From assembly GCF_028609885.1 (NCBI RefSeq), contig NZ_CP063195.1, forward strand, positions 2,460,841-2,524,840: a stretch of DNA of 64,000 nucleotides, written 5' to 3'. Origin of the DNA: Corynebacterium jeikeium. GTDB lineage: Bacteria > Actinomycetota > Actinomycetes > Mycobacteriales > Mycobacteriaceae. The translations under genes were made by a program, and so were the position numbers. Within the stretch, counting starts at the first letter, position 1, and the number at the start of each line of letters is the position of its first letter. The notes under the pieces were generated by a model. That model had not been told where the DNA came from. It ran no database searches and was given only the letters and a program-made list of their open reading frames with translations. This document shows, in pieces, positions 1-9,035 of the stretch.

Positions 1-144
1 CCGACGTATTCCCGATCTAGCGACATTCCAACCCGCCAAGCGCCAGCCCAGCCCGGCGAGCAGCAGCCAAGCTAGGCAAACTACAGCAGCAGCCCCGCCA
101 GCGCAGCAGCAGCCCCGCAAAGCCCGGCCAAGCTACCCAAACTA
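1..144. repeat. short direct repeats and one end of a family-1 intergenic element at the window edge
   Basis: An 18-base unit, GCCAAGCTAssCAAACTA, occurs at 66-83 and 127-144. AGCAGCAGCCCCGC also occurs twice between them. Bases 8-27 read ATTCCCGATCTAGCGACATT, which matches the terminal motif of the inverted-end elements at 17529-17652 and 44348-44471; the rest of that element would lie left of the window. The second 18-base unit overlaps the stop codon of the adjacent minus-strand gene. No gene is seen in 1-141. Confidence 0.6.
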
Positions 145-1659
145 GCGCTGTAGGACGAAGCGGTACATCTCCAAGCGGTCCAGCAGCGAGCACTGCGGAA
201 CCAAAGGAACCGCCTGGTCATCGGGCTGAGGCTCCCACTTGCACGCCCCCACCTGCGCCAAGATGCGCCCGGTCCGCCGCGACAGCCACTTAATCTCGCT
301 GGCGCTGAGGGCGTCAGTACCCAAGGCAGTATCGGTCGGCGGCAGCTTCGCATCCGCGCGCGTGAAGCCGAGTGCCGACATGAAGGCCTCACTGACCTCG
401 TCAACCTCCGAATCCACCAGCGTGGACAGCGCGATGATCCGCGCCCACGCGGCCGCACGCCCGATCTTGCTCTTCTCGATCGGCGCGTCAGCCAGCAGCT
501 CGGCGGCATGCTCGGTGACGTTCGCCGGCCGCTCCAGATCCAGCGCCTGCAGCAGCGGAATGAACTCGTACAGAGCTCGCTCGTGCAGTAGCTCCCGCAG
601 TTCAGGGTCGGTTTCGGCGAGGATCTGCTCGACGGTATCCTCGCCCGCCAGCGCCACGTTCACCTCCGTGACATCCACGCGCGCCGGAATGCCCGCAGGG
701 TGCAGGTGCGCGGCGAGTTCGTCTTCCGGATTCTTATTGACGCCACCCGCCTCAGCCGCATCGCCCTCCGTATCGGCGAGGAAGTCGGCGGCCAGGAGCA
801 CTGCTTCGGCATCCGGCTCGCCCGGCGCGTCGAAGGAAGCGTCGAAGGGGGAGCTGGTGGGGACGAGCTCGATTTCCTCGTGGCGGGTGGTGGTGTCTGT
901 GACGTTGACGCTGAAGTCGTAGCGACCTACCTTCAGCACGCCGATGGTCCCGCGGCGGAAAATGTCGCCGAGAGCAGTGCCAATGGAGTTTGCGCCCTTG
1001 GCGTAGACGCGCACGCGGCCAGCAGTGCGGGCGCGGAAACTCCAGGTTGGATCGGTGGTGGTGTCGGCGCTGGTAGCAGTGTCAGCCGCGGGCGCGTCGG
1101 CGGCGCCAGTGTCAGCGGCAGAGGCCGCGCCGGCGCCGCGCTCCGCCCGCGCGACGTAGCGGGTGGGATGCGCCTCGGGGACCCGATTCACAGATTCGGG
1201 CCAGTCGAAACTGGTGAGAATCGCATCAGCGAAGTCCGCCACGCTCATGGCGCCAGAGACGCTGAGCAGGCGGGAGTACCTTCCCACTCCCGGGAAGTGG
1301 TGCTCCACCACCACGGTGAAGACTGTGGTGTGAGCTCCAGAGTTCCTGCTGGCCCCCGCCCCCGGTGAGGACATAATCCCCAGGCTTTCCTGCACTTCCG
1401 CCCCCTCGGCTGCCCTATCGGCCGCGCTACCGACCGCCCCCTCGGCGTTAGCTTCAGCCCCGTCGGTCCCGTCGCGCCGGGAGGTGCGGATCTTCGACAG
1501 GGAAATCACGCTCCCGCCCGCTATTGGCGCCTTTGTGGTCTGCGCCTTTTCCGGCGTATCTGTGGCCTCCGCGCCGCCCTCCCCTTTCACTCGCGCAGCG
1601 CCAGGACCGCCGGCGGATTCATAACCCCCGGCGGCTCCATAAAGCGATGAGCGATTCAT
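142..1659 (-). CDS. hypothetical protein, possibly related to the pRiA4b ORF-3 fold
   Basis: The 505-residue protein has an Ala/Asp/Glu/Thr-rich, low-complexity N-terminal half. From about residue 100 a stretch with a VFTVVVEHHFPGVGRYSRLL strand, a helix ending in SFDWPES and a later WSFRARTAGRVRVY segment loosely resembles the pRiA4b ORF-3-like fold; I rate that weak. No signal peptide or membrane segment is evident. I chose the ATG at 1659 because it is preceded by a weak GGGAA. A TTG at 1701 would add 14 residues and overlap the upstream gene, but has no visible ribosome site. It probably forms an operon with the gene ending at 1685. Function unknown. Confidence 0.6.
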   Translation of the reverse strand: MNRSSLYGAAGGYESAGGPGAARVKGEGGAEATDTPEKAQTTKAPIAGGSVISLSKIRTSRRDGTDGAEANAEGAVGSAADRAAEGAEVQESLGIMSSPGAGASRNSGAHTTVFTVVVEHHFPGVGRYSRLLSVSGAMSVADFADAILTSFDWPESVNRVPEAHPTRYVARAERGAGAASAADTGAADAPAADTATSADTTTDPTWSFRARTAGRVRVYAKGANSIGTALGDIFRRGTIGVLKVGRYDFSVNVTDTTTRHEEIELVPTSSPFDASFDAPGEPDAEAVLLAADFLADTEGDAAEAGGVNKNPEDELAAHLHPAGIPARVDVTEVNVALAGEDTVEQILAETDPELRELLHERALYEFIPLLQALDLERPANVTEHAAELLADAPIEKSKIGRAAAWARIIALSTLVDSEVDEVSEAFMSALGFTRADAKLPPTDTALGTDALSASEIKWLSRRTGRILAQVGACKWEPQPDDQAVPLVPQCSLLDRLEMYRFVLQR

Positions 1660-1684
1660 GGTTCCCAAGCGTAATAGCGCCCGG

Positions 1685-2458
1685 CTAACCTCGCTGGGCA
1701 AGAACTAGCGGCAGCGTCTGAGCTGCCGCAAACTCGCTGATCACGGCGCCAAGTCGGCGGACTCGCAACTTGTCGAAGGCGTTGTACTGCACGATCCAGC
1801 CGCGCAGCGCGGCGGCCGCTTGCAGCGCCGTGGCCACGGCCTCGCGCTCGGCTGCGCTGCCATTCCCGTTAGCCACACTATCGCTCCCATCGGCAGCGCC
1901 AGCGCTCTCCCCGACGCGGCTTCCGCCGCGCTCACCCGCGCCCTCGCCAGCCCCGCCAGCCTCATCCTCGCGGAAGTCCTCCAGTGTGCGGAAGTTCCCC
2001 CACGCCGGCTGCTTCTTCCCCGGGAACTCGGCGTTGAAGTGCTGCTTGGCGGAGGCGAGGGCGTCATTAAGAGCAACCTCCGTTGCCGCCACGTCGACCA
2101 GAGCAACGTCGCTGGGCAACACCTTCGCCGCCGCCTCGTCGCCCACAAACAGCACGGGATAGCGCAGCAGGGCGGCAAGCATGGCCGCGCGGTCGTCGGT
2201 CCCCTCGATCCAGTCCGCGCTGGCGGCAAAGCCATGGATGCCCGCGCCGTCGATCAGCCAGGCGCCGGAGAAGTCTCCGAGCTGCACGTCGGGGTCGGTT
2301 TCCACCTGCCAGATGGCGAAGGTGGGGTCGTTGGCGGGGCCAGCGGCAGCCACGACCATGATCGGGTCGTAGCGGACGGGCTCGGGCGCGCCGGGGGCCG
2401 CGGTACTCGCGACGACACCCGACTCGGTGGCAGTGCTTTCAGGGGCAGTTGTGCTCAT
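1685..2458 (-). CDS. hypothetical protein
   Basis: This 257-residue soluble protein has no family I recognise. It contains a segment around residue 30 (MVVAAAGPANDPTFAIWQVE) and a Gly/Ala/Ser-rich linker near residues 165-205. A helix with WIVQYNAFDKLRVRRL lies near the C-terminus. It starts at an ATG without a clear ribosome site and diverges from the small gene at 2483 across 24 bp, so the two promoters must overlap. The next gene downstream on the same strand follows closely, suggesting a two-gene transcription unit. Confidence 0.6.
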   Translation of the reverse strand: MSTTAPESTATESGVVASTAAPGAPEPVRYDPIMVVAAAGPANDPTFAIWQVETDPDVQLGDFSGAWLIDGAGIHGFAASADWIEGTDDRAAMLAALLRYPVLFVGDEAAAKVLPSDVALVDVAATEVALNDALASAKQHFNAEFPGKKQPAWGNFRTLEDFREDEAGGAGEGAGERGGSRVGESAGAADGSDSVANGNGSAAEREAVATALQAAAALRGWIVQYNAFDKLRVRRLGAVISEFAAAQTLPLVLAQRG

Positions 2459-2482
2459 CGCTATTGGAGGTTACCACCGACT

Positions 2483-2809
2483 ATGATCTTGCCCATGGCT
2501 GTTTTTGATAGGTTCCCCGGCGCCGCGAAACTCTTCAAGCGCTCCAAGCTCTCCCCCGCCGAGCAGGAACACAGGAGTGCGCCGGTGCGAGTCGGTGGCG
2601 TCGGTAAGGAAAGCAGCTACGAGGCCTCCACCCGCACGAACCTGCCGCTCAACGAGTTCATGACTCGCCTCATGGCCCAGGAACTGCCCATCCTCGACAG
2701 CACCAGCCGCCAGCGCGTGCGCGACATCCTGCGCGAATACGACGGCCCCACCATCACCGAGCCCGAGGAGCTGCCGGAGGAAATCCGCCAGATAATGGAG
2801 CTCTACTAG
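2483..2809 (+). CDS. small conserved-type hypothetical protein
   Basis: The 108-residue protein is highly charged, without signal peptide or membrane segment. It has a basic N-terminal part (FKRSKLSPAEQEHRS) and an acidic C-terminal helix (EPEELPEEIRQIMELY). I chose the ATG at 2483 because GGAGG at 2466-2470 lies 12 nt upstream; an in-frame ATG at 2495 is the alternative. It lies 109 bp before dprE1 on the same strand and could be co-transcribed, but nothing in the protein suggests a cell-wall role. Confidence 0.6.
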   Translation: MILPMAVFDRFPGAAKLFKRSKLSPAEQEHRSAPVRVGGVGKESSYEASTRTNLPLNEFMTRLMAQELPILDSTSRQRVRDILREYDGPTITEPEELPEEIRQIMELY

Positions 2810-2918
2810 CTCTTTTTAGTGACGCCGCCCACACCGCAACTGCGAAAACGCTGGCAACTTGAGCCGCACGCGGCGCCGCGCCCCGGAGTTGTCCCACCCG
2901 GGCGCTAGGGTAGAGAAC

Positions 2919-4331
2919 ATGGAATTGCACACCAGCACTCGTACCCTCACCGGGTGGGGTCGCACCGCCCCCACGACCGCCGAAGTTCTGTCTACGCAGG
3001 ATGTCGATCAGATTGCCGCCGCCGTCGCGCGCGTGGCCGACGATAACGCGGATAAGCCTAGCCACCTGCAGCGTGGCGTGATCGCCCGCGGCATGGGCCG
3101 TAGCTACGGCGACCCGGCCATGAACGCCGGCGGGCTCGTCATCGACATGCAGCAGCTGAACCGTATCCACAGCATCAACCCCGATACCGCCATCGTGGAC
3201 GTCGATGCTGGCGTGACGTTGGACCAGCTGATGAAGGCTGCTCTGCCCTACGGCCTGTGGGTGCCGGTGCTGCCCGGTACGCGCCAGGTGACCATCGGCG
3301 GCGCTATCGGCCCGGATATCCACGGCAAGAACCACCACTCCGCGGGTTCCTTCGGCAACCACGTCCGCTCCATGGAGCTGCTGGTGGCCGACGGGCGCGT
3401 ACTGCACCTGACCCCGGAGGGCACCGAGGACGACCCGGAAGGTGAACTGTTCTGGGCCACCGTCGGCGGCATGGGCCTGACCGGCATTATCCTGCGCGCG
3501 ACCATTGAGATGACGAAGACGGAGACCGCGTACTTCATCGCCGATGGCGATATGACGCACTCCCTGGACGAAACCATCGCCTTCCACTCCGACGGTTCGG
3601 AGCACAACTTCACCTACTCCTCCGCCTGGTTCGATGCCATCAGCCCGGAGCCGAAGCTGGGCCGCGCCGCGATCTCCCGCGGCTCCCTGGCCACCCTGGA
3701 CCAGCTGAAGGAGTACGCGCCGAAACTGGCGAAGGATCCACTGAAGTTCAAGGCCCCGCAGCTGATGACCGTGCCGGATATCTTCCCGAGCTTCACCATG
3801 AACAAACTGTCCATGGTGGCCATCGGCGAGCTGTGGTGGCTGAAGTCCGGCGAGTACCGCAACCAGGTGCAGAACCTCACGCAGTTCTACCAGCCGCTGG
3901 ACCTCATCGGCGAGTGGAACCGCGGCTATGGTTCCAAGGGCTTCCTGCAGTACCAGTTCGTCGTGCCGACGGAGGCCGTGGAGCCATTCAAGGAGATCAT
4001 CCGCGATATCCAGGCTTCCGGCCACTACTCCGCGCTGAACGTGTTCAAGCTGTTCGGCGAGGGCAACAAGGCGCCGCTGAGCTACCCGATGCCAGGCTGG
4101 AATGTCTGCGTGGACTTCCCGATCAAGCCGGGCCTGGGCAACTTCTTGAACGACCTGGACCGCCGCGTGATGGAGTTCGGTGGCCGCCTGTACCTGGCCA
4201 AGGAGTCGCGCACCTCCGCCGAGAACTTCCACAAGATGTACCCCGGCCTGCCGGGTTGGCTCGCCACCCGCAAGAACATCGACCCGACGGGTGTGTTCGC
4301 CTCCGATATGTCCCGCCGCCTCGAGCTGTAG
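2919..4331 (+). CDS. dprE1: decaprenylphosphoryl-beta-D-ribose 2'-oxidase DprE1
   Basis: This FAD-dependent oxidase performs the first half of the epimerisation of decaprenylphosphoryl-ribose to the arabinose donor for arabinogalactan. The 470 residues have the PCMH-type FAD-binding fold in the N-terminal half ([32 protein letters not shown]) and the conserved C-terminal half. Cys397 sits in [13 protein letters not shown], the context of the M. tuberculosis DprE1 cysteine (Cys387) that is modified by benzothiazinones. Length is close to the 461 residues of the mycobacterial enzyme. The ATG at 2919 was chosen by homology; GTAGAG just upstream is a weak ribosome site. dprE2 follows after 45 bp, forming the expected pair. 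The C-terminal [10 protein letters not shown] is also family-typical. Confidence 0.96.
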   Translation: MELHTSTRTLTGWGRTAPTTAEVLSTQDVDQIAAAVARVADDNADKPSHLQRGVIARGMGRSYGDPAMNAGGLVIDMQQLNRIHSINPDTAIVDVDAGVTLDQLMKAALPYGLWVPVLPGTRQVTIGGAIGPDIHGKNHHSAGSFGNHVRSMELLVADGRVLHLTPEGTEDDPEGELFWATVGGMGLTGIILRATIEMTKTETAYFIADGDMTHSLDETIAFHSDGSEHNFTYSSAWFDAISPEPKLGRAAISRGSLATLDQLKEYAPKLAKDPLKFKAPQLMTVPDIFPSFTMNKLSMVAIGELWWLKSGEYRNQVQNLTQFYQPLDLIGEWNRGYGSKGFLQYQFVVPTEAVEPFKEIIRDIQASGHYSALNVFKLFGEGNKAPLSYPMPGWNVCVDFPIKPGLGNFLNDLDRRVMEFGGRLYLAKESRTSAENFHKMYPGLPGWLATRKNIDPTGVFASDMSRRLEL

Positions 4332-4376
4332 CCCCTGCCCACAATAGTTGCCCCCCACCCCGAAAGAAGAGTCACA

Positions 4377-5135
4377 ATGATTGATGCCGTTGGCAAACCC
4401 CAGTCCATCCTGCTTCTCGGCGGCGCGTCCGACATGGGCCTCGCCGTTGTCGAGGAGTTCCTCTCTCGCGGTTCTGCCCGCGTGATCCTGGCCGCCCGTG
4501 CCGGCGAGTCTTTGGATGACGCCACCGCACGCATGAACGCCGCCGGTGCCAGCGAGGTCGTCACCGTTGCCTTCGACGCAGTGGATTTCGATTCCCACCC
4601 GCAGGTGTTCGAGGAGATCTTCAGCCATGGCGACGTGGACCTGGCCATTGTTGCGTTCGGAATCCTGGGCGATAACGAGAAGCAGTGGACCAACCAGAAG
4701 TTGGCTGTGCAGGCCGCACAGGTGAACTTCACCGGCGCCGTCTCCGTCGGCGTGTTGCTGGCGGACTACATGAAGAAGCAAGGCCACGGCCAGATTGTGG
4801 CGTTTTCCACCGTTGCCGGTGAGATGGTTCGCCGCTCCAACTTCGTCTACGGCTCCACAAAGGCTGGCCTGGATGGCTTCTACCGCATGCTCAACGAAGC
4901 TCTGCGTGGCTCCGGGGTGCGCGTGCTGACGGTCCGCCCGGGCCAGGTCCGCACCAACATGACCAAGGACCTCGAGGATGCCCCGCTGACCGTGGACAAG
5001 GAAGACGTGGCCAAGGCGATTGCCAAGGCCGTGGATAACCGCAAGTCCCTGATCTGGGTGCACCCCCTGTTCCGCCCGATCATGCTGATCCTGAAGCACC
5101 TGCCGCTGCCGATCCTGCGCAAGCTGCCGCTGTAG
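4377..5135 (+). CDS. dprE2: decaprenylphosphoryl-D-2-keto-erythro-pentose reductase DprE2
   Basis: This short-chain dehydrogenase reduces the keto intermediate made by DprE1, giving decaprenylphosphoryl-arabinose. The 252-residue protein shows the cofactor-binding GGASDMG near residue 15 and the catalytic YGSTKAG (YxxxK) near residue 160, preceded by the AFSTVAGE serine region. AAGAAG lies a few bases before the ATG. The C-terminus is hydrophobic and basic, consistent with association with the membrane where the lipid substrate sits. The operon ends here, with two hairpins following before the convergent MFS gene. In C. glutamicum an arabinosyltransferase gene follows dprE2; it is absent here. 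Confidence 0.95.
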   Translation: MIDAVGKPQSILLLGGASDMGLAVVEEFLSRGSARVILAARAGESLDDATARMNAAGASEVVTVAFDAVDFDSHPQVFEEIFSHGDVDLAIVAFGILGDNEKQWTNQKLAVQAAQVNFTGAVSVGVLLADYMKKQGHGQIVAFSTVAGEMVRRSNFVYGSTKAGLDGFYRMLNEALRGSGVRVLTVRPGQVRTNMTKDLEDAPLTVDKEDVAKAIAKAVDNRKSLIWVHPLFRPIMLILKHLPLPILRKLPL

Positions 5136-5137
5136 CT

Positions 5138-5159
5138 CCCCAGAGCCCCCATTCTGGGG
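5138..5159 (+). terminator. hairpin after dprE2
   Basis: CCCCAGA at 5138-5144 pairs with TCTGGGG at 5153-5159 around an 8-nt loop, three bases after the dprE2 stop codon. The downstream T run is short (TTTG with one more T), so it may be a weak intrinsic terminator. Confidence 0.5.
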
Positions 5160-5217
5160 TTTGACCGAGCCTCTCAGGCGAGCCCGCCACCACCCCCCTC
5201 ACCCGCGTAAAAAGCAC

Positions 5218-5247
5218 AAGCGCCGCTCCACACCCTGGGCGGCGCTT
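5218..5247. terminator. bidirectional terminator between dprE2 and the MFS gene
   Basis: AAGCGCCGC at 5218-5226 pairs with GCGGCGCTT at 5239-5247. The plus side runs into TTTGT and the minus side into GTGCTTTTT, so it can end transcripts of both convergent genes. Confidence 0.7.
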
Positions 5248-5260
5248 TGTCGTTCCCCTT

Positions 5261-6904
5261 CTAGTTCTTCAGGTGGCCTGGATGGGCGGACTCTTTGGCG
5301 TCCAACTTCAGGAACGCCGACAGCACGATCAGCGCCACCGAAACGAAAGCCGCCACCAAGAACGCCACGTGGATGCCCTGGCCCACCACCTGCTGCTCGG
5401 CCAGAGCGGGATCCGTCGCTGCCAAGCCAGCCAGCTCCGCCGCGTTGCTCGAGGCATAGCGGGTGGAGGCGAACGTCATCACCGCCACGAAGATTGCCGT
5501 ACCGGCACCACCGGCAACCTGCTGGAACGTGTTCAAAATTGCCTGCCCGTGGGAAGCCAGAGAATCCGGCACGGCCGCCAGAGCGTTGGACATAAGGGGC
5601 GTCATCATCAAAGCAATACCCAGGTTCAATACCACCGTAAGGACCATGAGCTGCACAAACGCCGGCCACGTACCAGAGCCAACCCACCCGAACAGGCTCT
5701 CCGTCTGCTCCAGGGCGGCAAATCCCATCATGCCAATCGCGATCAGGATGCTGCCGGGGATGATCAGCGGGCGGGTGCCGCGCGCGTCATAAGCCCGGCC
5801 AATGGCAGGGCCGAGCAGCCCCATCACCAGACCGCCGGGCAGGGAAACCATGCCGGTCTTCAGCTCCGACAAGCCCGCAACGTTCTGCGCGTACAGCGGC
5901 ATCAGAATGATGAAGCCGAAGAGCATAGAGAACGTCAGCAGCAGCAACCCCAGCGACAAGTTGTACTCGCGCACGCGCACCGGCTGCAGGTTCAGCAGCG
6001 GGGTGGCCTTCGGCTTATCGCTGCGCTCCAGGGAACGCTGGCGCAGGAAGAAAAGCACCAGGATAACCGCGCCGACAGCCAGGATGAGCAGGCGCTGCAC
6101 CGGCACCCCATCAGCCAACTCGGACAGACCAGCCAGGCCGTAGACCAGGCCCGCGAAGCCAAATGCGGAAAGAAAGACGGACAGCACATCCAGGGACGGG
6201 CGCGTCGGCTCCTCGAAGTTCTTCACCAGGAACAAGCCCGCGACCAGGGTAATCAACACCAGCGGGGCAACCAGGATGAAGATCCAGCGCCAGCCCAGGG
6301 CCTCCAGCACCACACCGGAGAACGTCGGCCCCAGCGCCGGAGCCACCGCAATGACCACCGAGACCAGGCCAAAGACCGCGCCACGGCGGTCGATGGGCAC
6401 CAGGCGGATGATGGTGGTCATCAGCATCGGAATCACCAGCGCCGTGCCGCTGGCCTGCACCACGCGGGCGACCAGCAAAATCGGGAACGTCGGCGCGGCT
6501 GCGGCCAGAATCGTACCTATTAGGAAGGCTGTCAGCGCCGCGATGTAGATCGACCGCAACCGGAACCGTTGCATGATGTAGCCGGTCATCGGAATGACGA
6601 CGGCCATCGTGAGCATGAACGCTGTAGTCAGCCATTGCGCTGCATCAGCGGTGACGCCAAATTCTCCCATCAAGACGGGGAGGGCCACGGCCAAGGTGGT
6701 TTCGTTGAGAATCACCACGAACGCTGCGACAACCAGCATGCCGATGAGCAGTTTCGCGCCCACCGCGGGCTCCTCTGGAGGGGTCGGGTGGCCCGCGCGA
6801 TCGGGGCTGCGGTTTTCGGAAATGCTTTCCGTTGACGCGACCGCGTCGGCTGGAGTGGTGGCGCGGTCGGGATCGGCGGCGTCAGAAAAAGGCTTTTTAG
6901 ACAA
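5261..6904 (-). CDS. MFS drug exporter, DHA2 (EmrB/QacA-like) family
   Basis: This 547-residue integral membrane protein has about 14 predicted hydrophobic segments beginning near residue 50 (LLIGMLVVAAFVVILNETTL). The NETTLAVALPVLMGEFG motif of TM1, a TGYIMQRFRLRSIY loop and the G-rich ALVIPMLMTTIIRLVPIDRRG region are typical of proton-driven multidrug exporters. Start is TTG at 6904, with GGAGG 8 nt upstream on the coding strand. The N-terminal 45 residues are hydrophilic. It stands alone, convergent with dprE2. The substrate cannot be read from the sequence. Confidence 0.88.
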   Translation of the reverse strand: MSKKPFSDAADPDRATTPADAVASTESISENRSPDRAGHPTPPEEPAVGAKLLIGMLVVAAFVVILNETTLAVALPVLMGEFGVTADAAQWLTTAFMLTMAVVIPMTGYIMQRFRLRSIYIAALTAFLIGTILAAAAPTFPILLVARVVQASGTALVIPMLMTTIIRLVPIDRRGAVFGLVSVVIAVAPALGPTFSGVVLEALGWRWIFILVAPLVLITLVAGLFLVKNFEEPTRPSLDVLSVFLSAFGFAGLVYGLAGLSELADGVPVQRLLILAVGAVILVLFFLRQRSLERSDKPKATPLLNLQPVRVREYNLSLGLLLLTFSMLFGFIILMPLYAQNVAGLSELKTGMVSLPGGLVMGLLGPAIGRAYDARGTRPLIIPGSILIAIGMMGFAALEQTESLFGWVGSGTWPAFVQLMVLTVVLNLGIALMMTPLMSNALAAVPDSLASHGQAILNTFQQVAGGAGTAIFVAVMTFASTRYASSNAAELAGLAATDPALAEQQVVGQGIHVAFLVAAFVSVALIVLSAFLKLDAKESAHPGHLKN

Positions 6905-7008
6905 AAGTATCCCTCCGAGACAAGAAAAGACGGGTGCACGAACGCACCCGCGAACCCTGGATACTTTACACCAGGTGTGCTGCGCCTGAAGGGGATAAGC
7001 GCTGTGGG

Positions 7009-7785
7009 CTAGCGCTCCAACTCGCCCTGGGATTCGTCGGTCTCGAGTGCGTTTGTGCCACTGCCCGAGTTCATCTGGGCGCGGATTTCCTCCAGGCGGG
7101 AGGCAGCACGCATGTCGTTACCAGCAGATTCGATTTCTGCCATGCGGCCCTGCACGGAGTTTTCTACAAGCTCCTGGCTGCCGAGCGCCTGGGCGTAGCG
7201 CTGCTCGATCTTCTCGCGCACACTATCCAGGGTCGGCACATCGTCGTTTTGCACTAGGCCATCCATCTGTTGCATGGAGTTGGCGGTAGCTTCCTGCATC
7301 TTCGCCTGATCTACCTGGGCGCGCAGCTGGTTAATCTGTGCCATCTGCTCCTCGAGGCGGGCAGCGGACTGCTGTTGTTGCTGCTGGGCCTGACGGGCGG
7401 CCTCCTCCGCACCGGCGTAAAGCTGCTTGGTTTCGTCCAGCTGCTGTTCCACCGAGACCAGCTGGGAGGCGAACAGCTCCGCGGTCTGGTTCAGGTCGTT
7501 GGCCTTGGTCTGGTCGCCAGCAGCAGAGGCATTGTCGGCCTGCTGGATGGCGGTGCGAGCATTGTCCGACAACTTCTTCGCGTCCTGCTGAAGGCGGTTC
7601 ATCTTCATCTCCAGCTGGTTGCGGTTGCCGATCACGCGGGCTGCACTTTCGGAGATCTGCTGGTGCTGCTTGCGGGCAGCCTCCGTGGCCTGCTGGATCT
7701 GTACATGGGGATCCGCGTTCTCCTCGATCTTCGTGTCGAGGGACTGCATGAGGTATTTCCAGCCCTTAGAAAATGGATTCGCCAT
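7009..7785 (-). CDS. pspA: PspA/IM30 family membrane-stress protein
   Basis: This 258-residue, almost entirely helical coiled-coil protein starts MANPFSKGWKYLMQSLDTKIEENADP, as expected for actinobacterial PspA (ESCRT-III-related) proteins that bind and protect stressed membranes. A Gln-rich coiled-coil block (AARQAQQQQQQSAARLEEQM) lies in the middle. The C-terminal 20 residues are acidic and disordered. AGGAG sits 8 nt before the ATG. No clgR-like regulator is adjacent, so the mycobacterial operon structure is not kept here. Confidence 0.9.
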   Translation of the reverse strand: MANPFSKGWKYLMQSLDTKIEENADPHVQIQQATEAARKQHQQISESAARVIGNRNQLEMKMNRLQQDAKKLSDNARTAIQQADNASAAGDQTKANDLNQTAELFASQLVSVEQQLDETKQLYAGAEEAARQAQQQQQQSAARLEEQMAQINQLRAQVDQAKMQEATANSMQQMDGLVQNDDVPTLDSVREKIEQRYAQALGSQELVENSVQGRMAEIESAGNDMRAASRLEEIRAQMNSGSGTNALETDESQGELER

Positions 7786-7913
7786 GGGAAAGCTCCTGTA
7801 TCGGACGTGATGGTGTGGTCAATTTAGCTGCAATGCAGCCTGTTGAATTCCAGCGTACTGGCTTTTGGCGCGGCGCACGGAGCGAATGGGCGGGCGGCGG
7901 AATCAGGGATACG

Positions 7914-9035
7914 TTAGAGAGCCTTCAGGTGGACTACCGGGGCGTTCATATCCCGCCCGGTTAGGTGCAGCAGGTCTAGCTTCACTTGTTTGAGGGAGAC
8001 GACCTCCATCACCGGGTCTGGGATGGGCGCCTCGCTGGGGACCAAGCCCAGCTGGTGCAAAACGTCCCCCGCACTACCGGAAATATCCACCTTCACCGGG
8101 ATCGTGGAGATCTCGGCTAGCGCGGGAACGGCCTCCAGGGACGTCGCCTCCACCACGACCGGCCCCTCGACCACATATGTCTCCACCTTTGAGCCGGTCC
8201 GCAGCATGCCATCGCCCCACTGGCCCGGCAGCTGGATCTGCAGGTTCTTAATTTGCAGGCGATCCCCGGTGATGCGTATTAGGTCGCGGCGGCCGTGCTC
8301 CGTGCCCACGGAATCCACGCTGATGCGCACATTCCCCTTGAAGGTCACGTTGTCGGCGGTGACCTGGCCGACATCGCCCACGCGGGCGGGCTGCGCCGCA
8401 CTGTACGGGGCGTTCGCGTTCAGGATGCCCACGCCGGTCGCGATACCCACTGCCACCAGCAAGGCCGCTACCGTCGCGGAGTACCCACCGCCGGACTGCG
8501 GCGCATCGCCATCCGCGCCATCCCCGCCGTCGCCTACGCTCTCCCCAGTCGACTCAGCCGATTCTGCCGACTCAGCCAACTCTGCCGGCTCTGCAGCAGT
8601 GGCCTTAGCTTTCTTCCGCTTGCCGTCCCCCGGCTCCCACGCCAACGCAAACGCGCCACCGAAAATCCCCAACAGCGAGCCCAACAAAAAGCCGCCGATA
8701 TTCGAGGCCGGCAGCGCCACCAAAGACAGCAGAATGGCGAACACACCCAGGTAAACCGACGTCGAGGGCTTCAGCCAGATCCCCAGCCCGAACATGATCT
8801 GCGCTACTCCGAGGAATAGCGTGGATACGCCCGACAGCGTGGAGATCATCACCAGCAGGTCGGAGATGCGCACGGTCAGATACGCGGGCGTCATAATCAC
8901 AACACCTGACAGCAGCACCAGCAGCCCCGGTACGAACGGCCGACCGCGGCGCCACTCGGCAAAGCGCGCGAGCCTGCCCTTGCCACCGCGCTGCGCACCT
9001 ACCCCCGAACTCGCGCTGCCTTCGCTAGCAGGCAT
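7914..9035 (-). CDS. DUF6114 domain membrane protein
   Basis: The 373-residue protein has four close hydrophobic segments in its first 130 residues (GLLVLLSGVVIMTPAYLTV; LGVAQIMFGLGIWL; FAILLSLVALPASNIGGFL). A hydrophilic Ala/Glu/Asp linker, another hydrophobic segment near residue 190 and a long extracytoplasmic C-terminal domain follow. This matches DUF6114 proteins, which are regularly encoded beside DUF6230 proteins. The start at 9035 is preceded by GAGGG 7 nt away and overlaps the upstream DUF6230 gene by 11 bp, indicating translational coupling. The pair probably works together at the envelope; the biochemical role is unknown. Confidence 0.75.
   Translation of the reverse strand: MPASEGSASSGVGAQRGGKGRLARFAEWRRGRPFVPGLLVLLSGVVIMTPAYLTVRISDLLVMISTLSGVSTLFLGVAQIMFGLGIWLKPSTSVYLGVFAILLSLVALPASNIGGFLLGSLLGIFGGAFALAWEPGDGKRKKAKATAAEPAELAESAESAESTGESVGDGGDGADGDAPQSGGGYSATVAALLVAVGIATGVGILNANAPYSAAQPARVGDVGQVTADNVTFKGNVRISVDSVGTEHGRRDLIRITGDRLQIKNLQIQLPGQWGDGMLRTGSKVETYVVEGPVVVEATSLEAVPALAEISTIPVKVDISGSAGDVLHQLGLVPSEAPIPDPVMEVVSLKQVKLDLLHLTGRDMNAPVVHLKAL

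Noticed and set aside
2754..5099. A 781-codon open frame on the minus strand opposite dprE1-dprE2
   Set aside because: Its product is rich in His/Gln/Val with no domain and is an antisense shadow of two well-recognised genes.
5273..6523. A 416-codon plus-strand frame opposite the MFS exporter
   Set aside because: His/Gln/Arg-rich composition and exact antisense position mark it as a shadow of the exporter gene.
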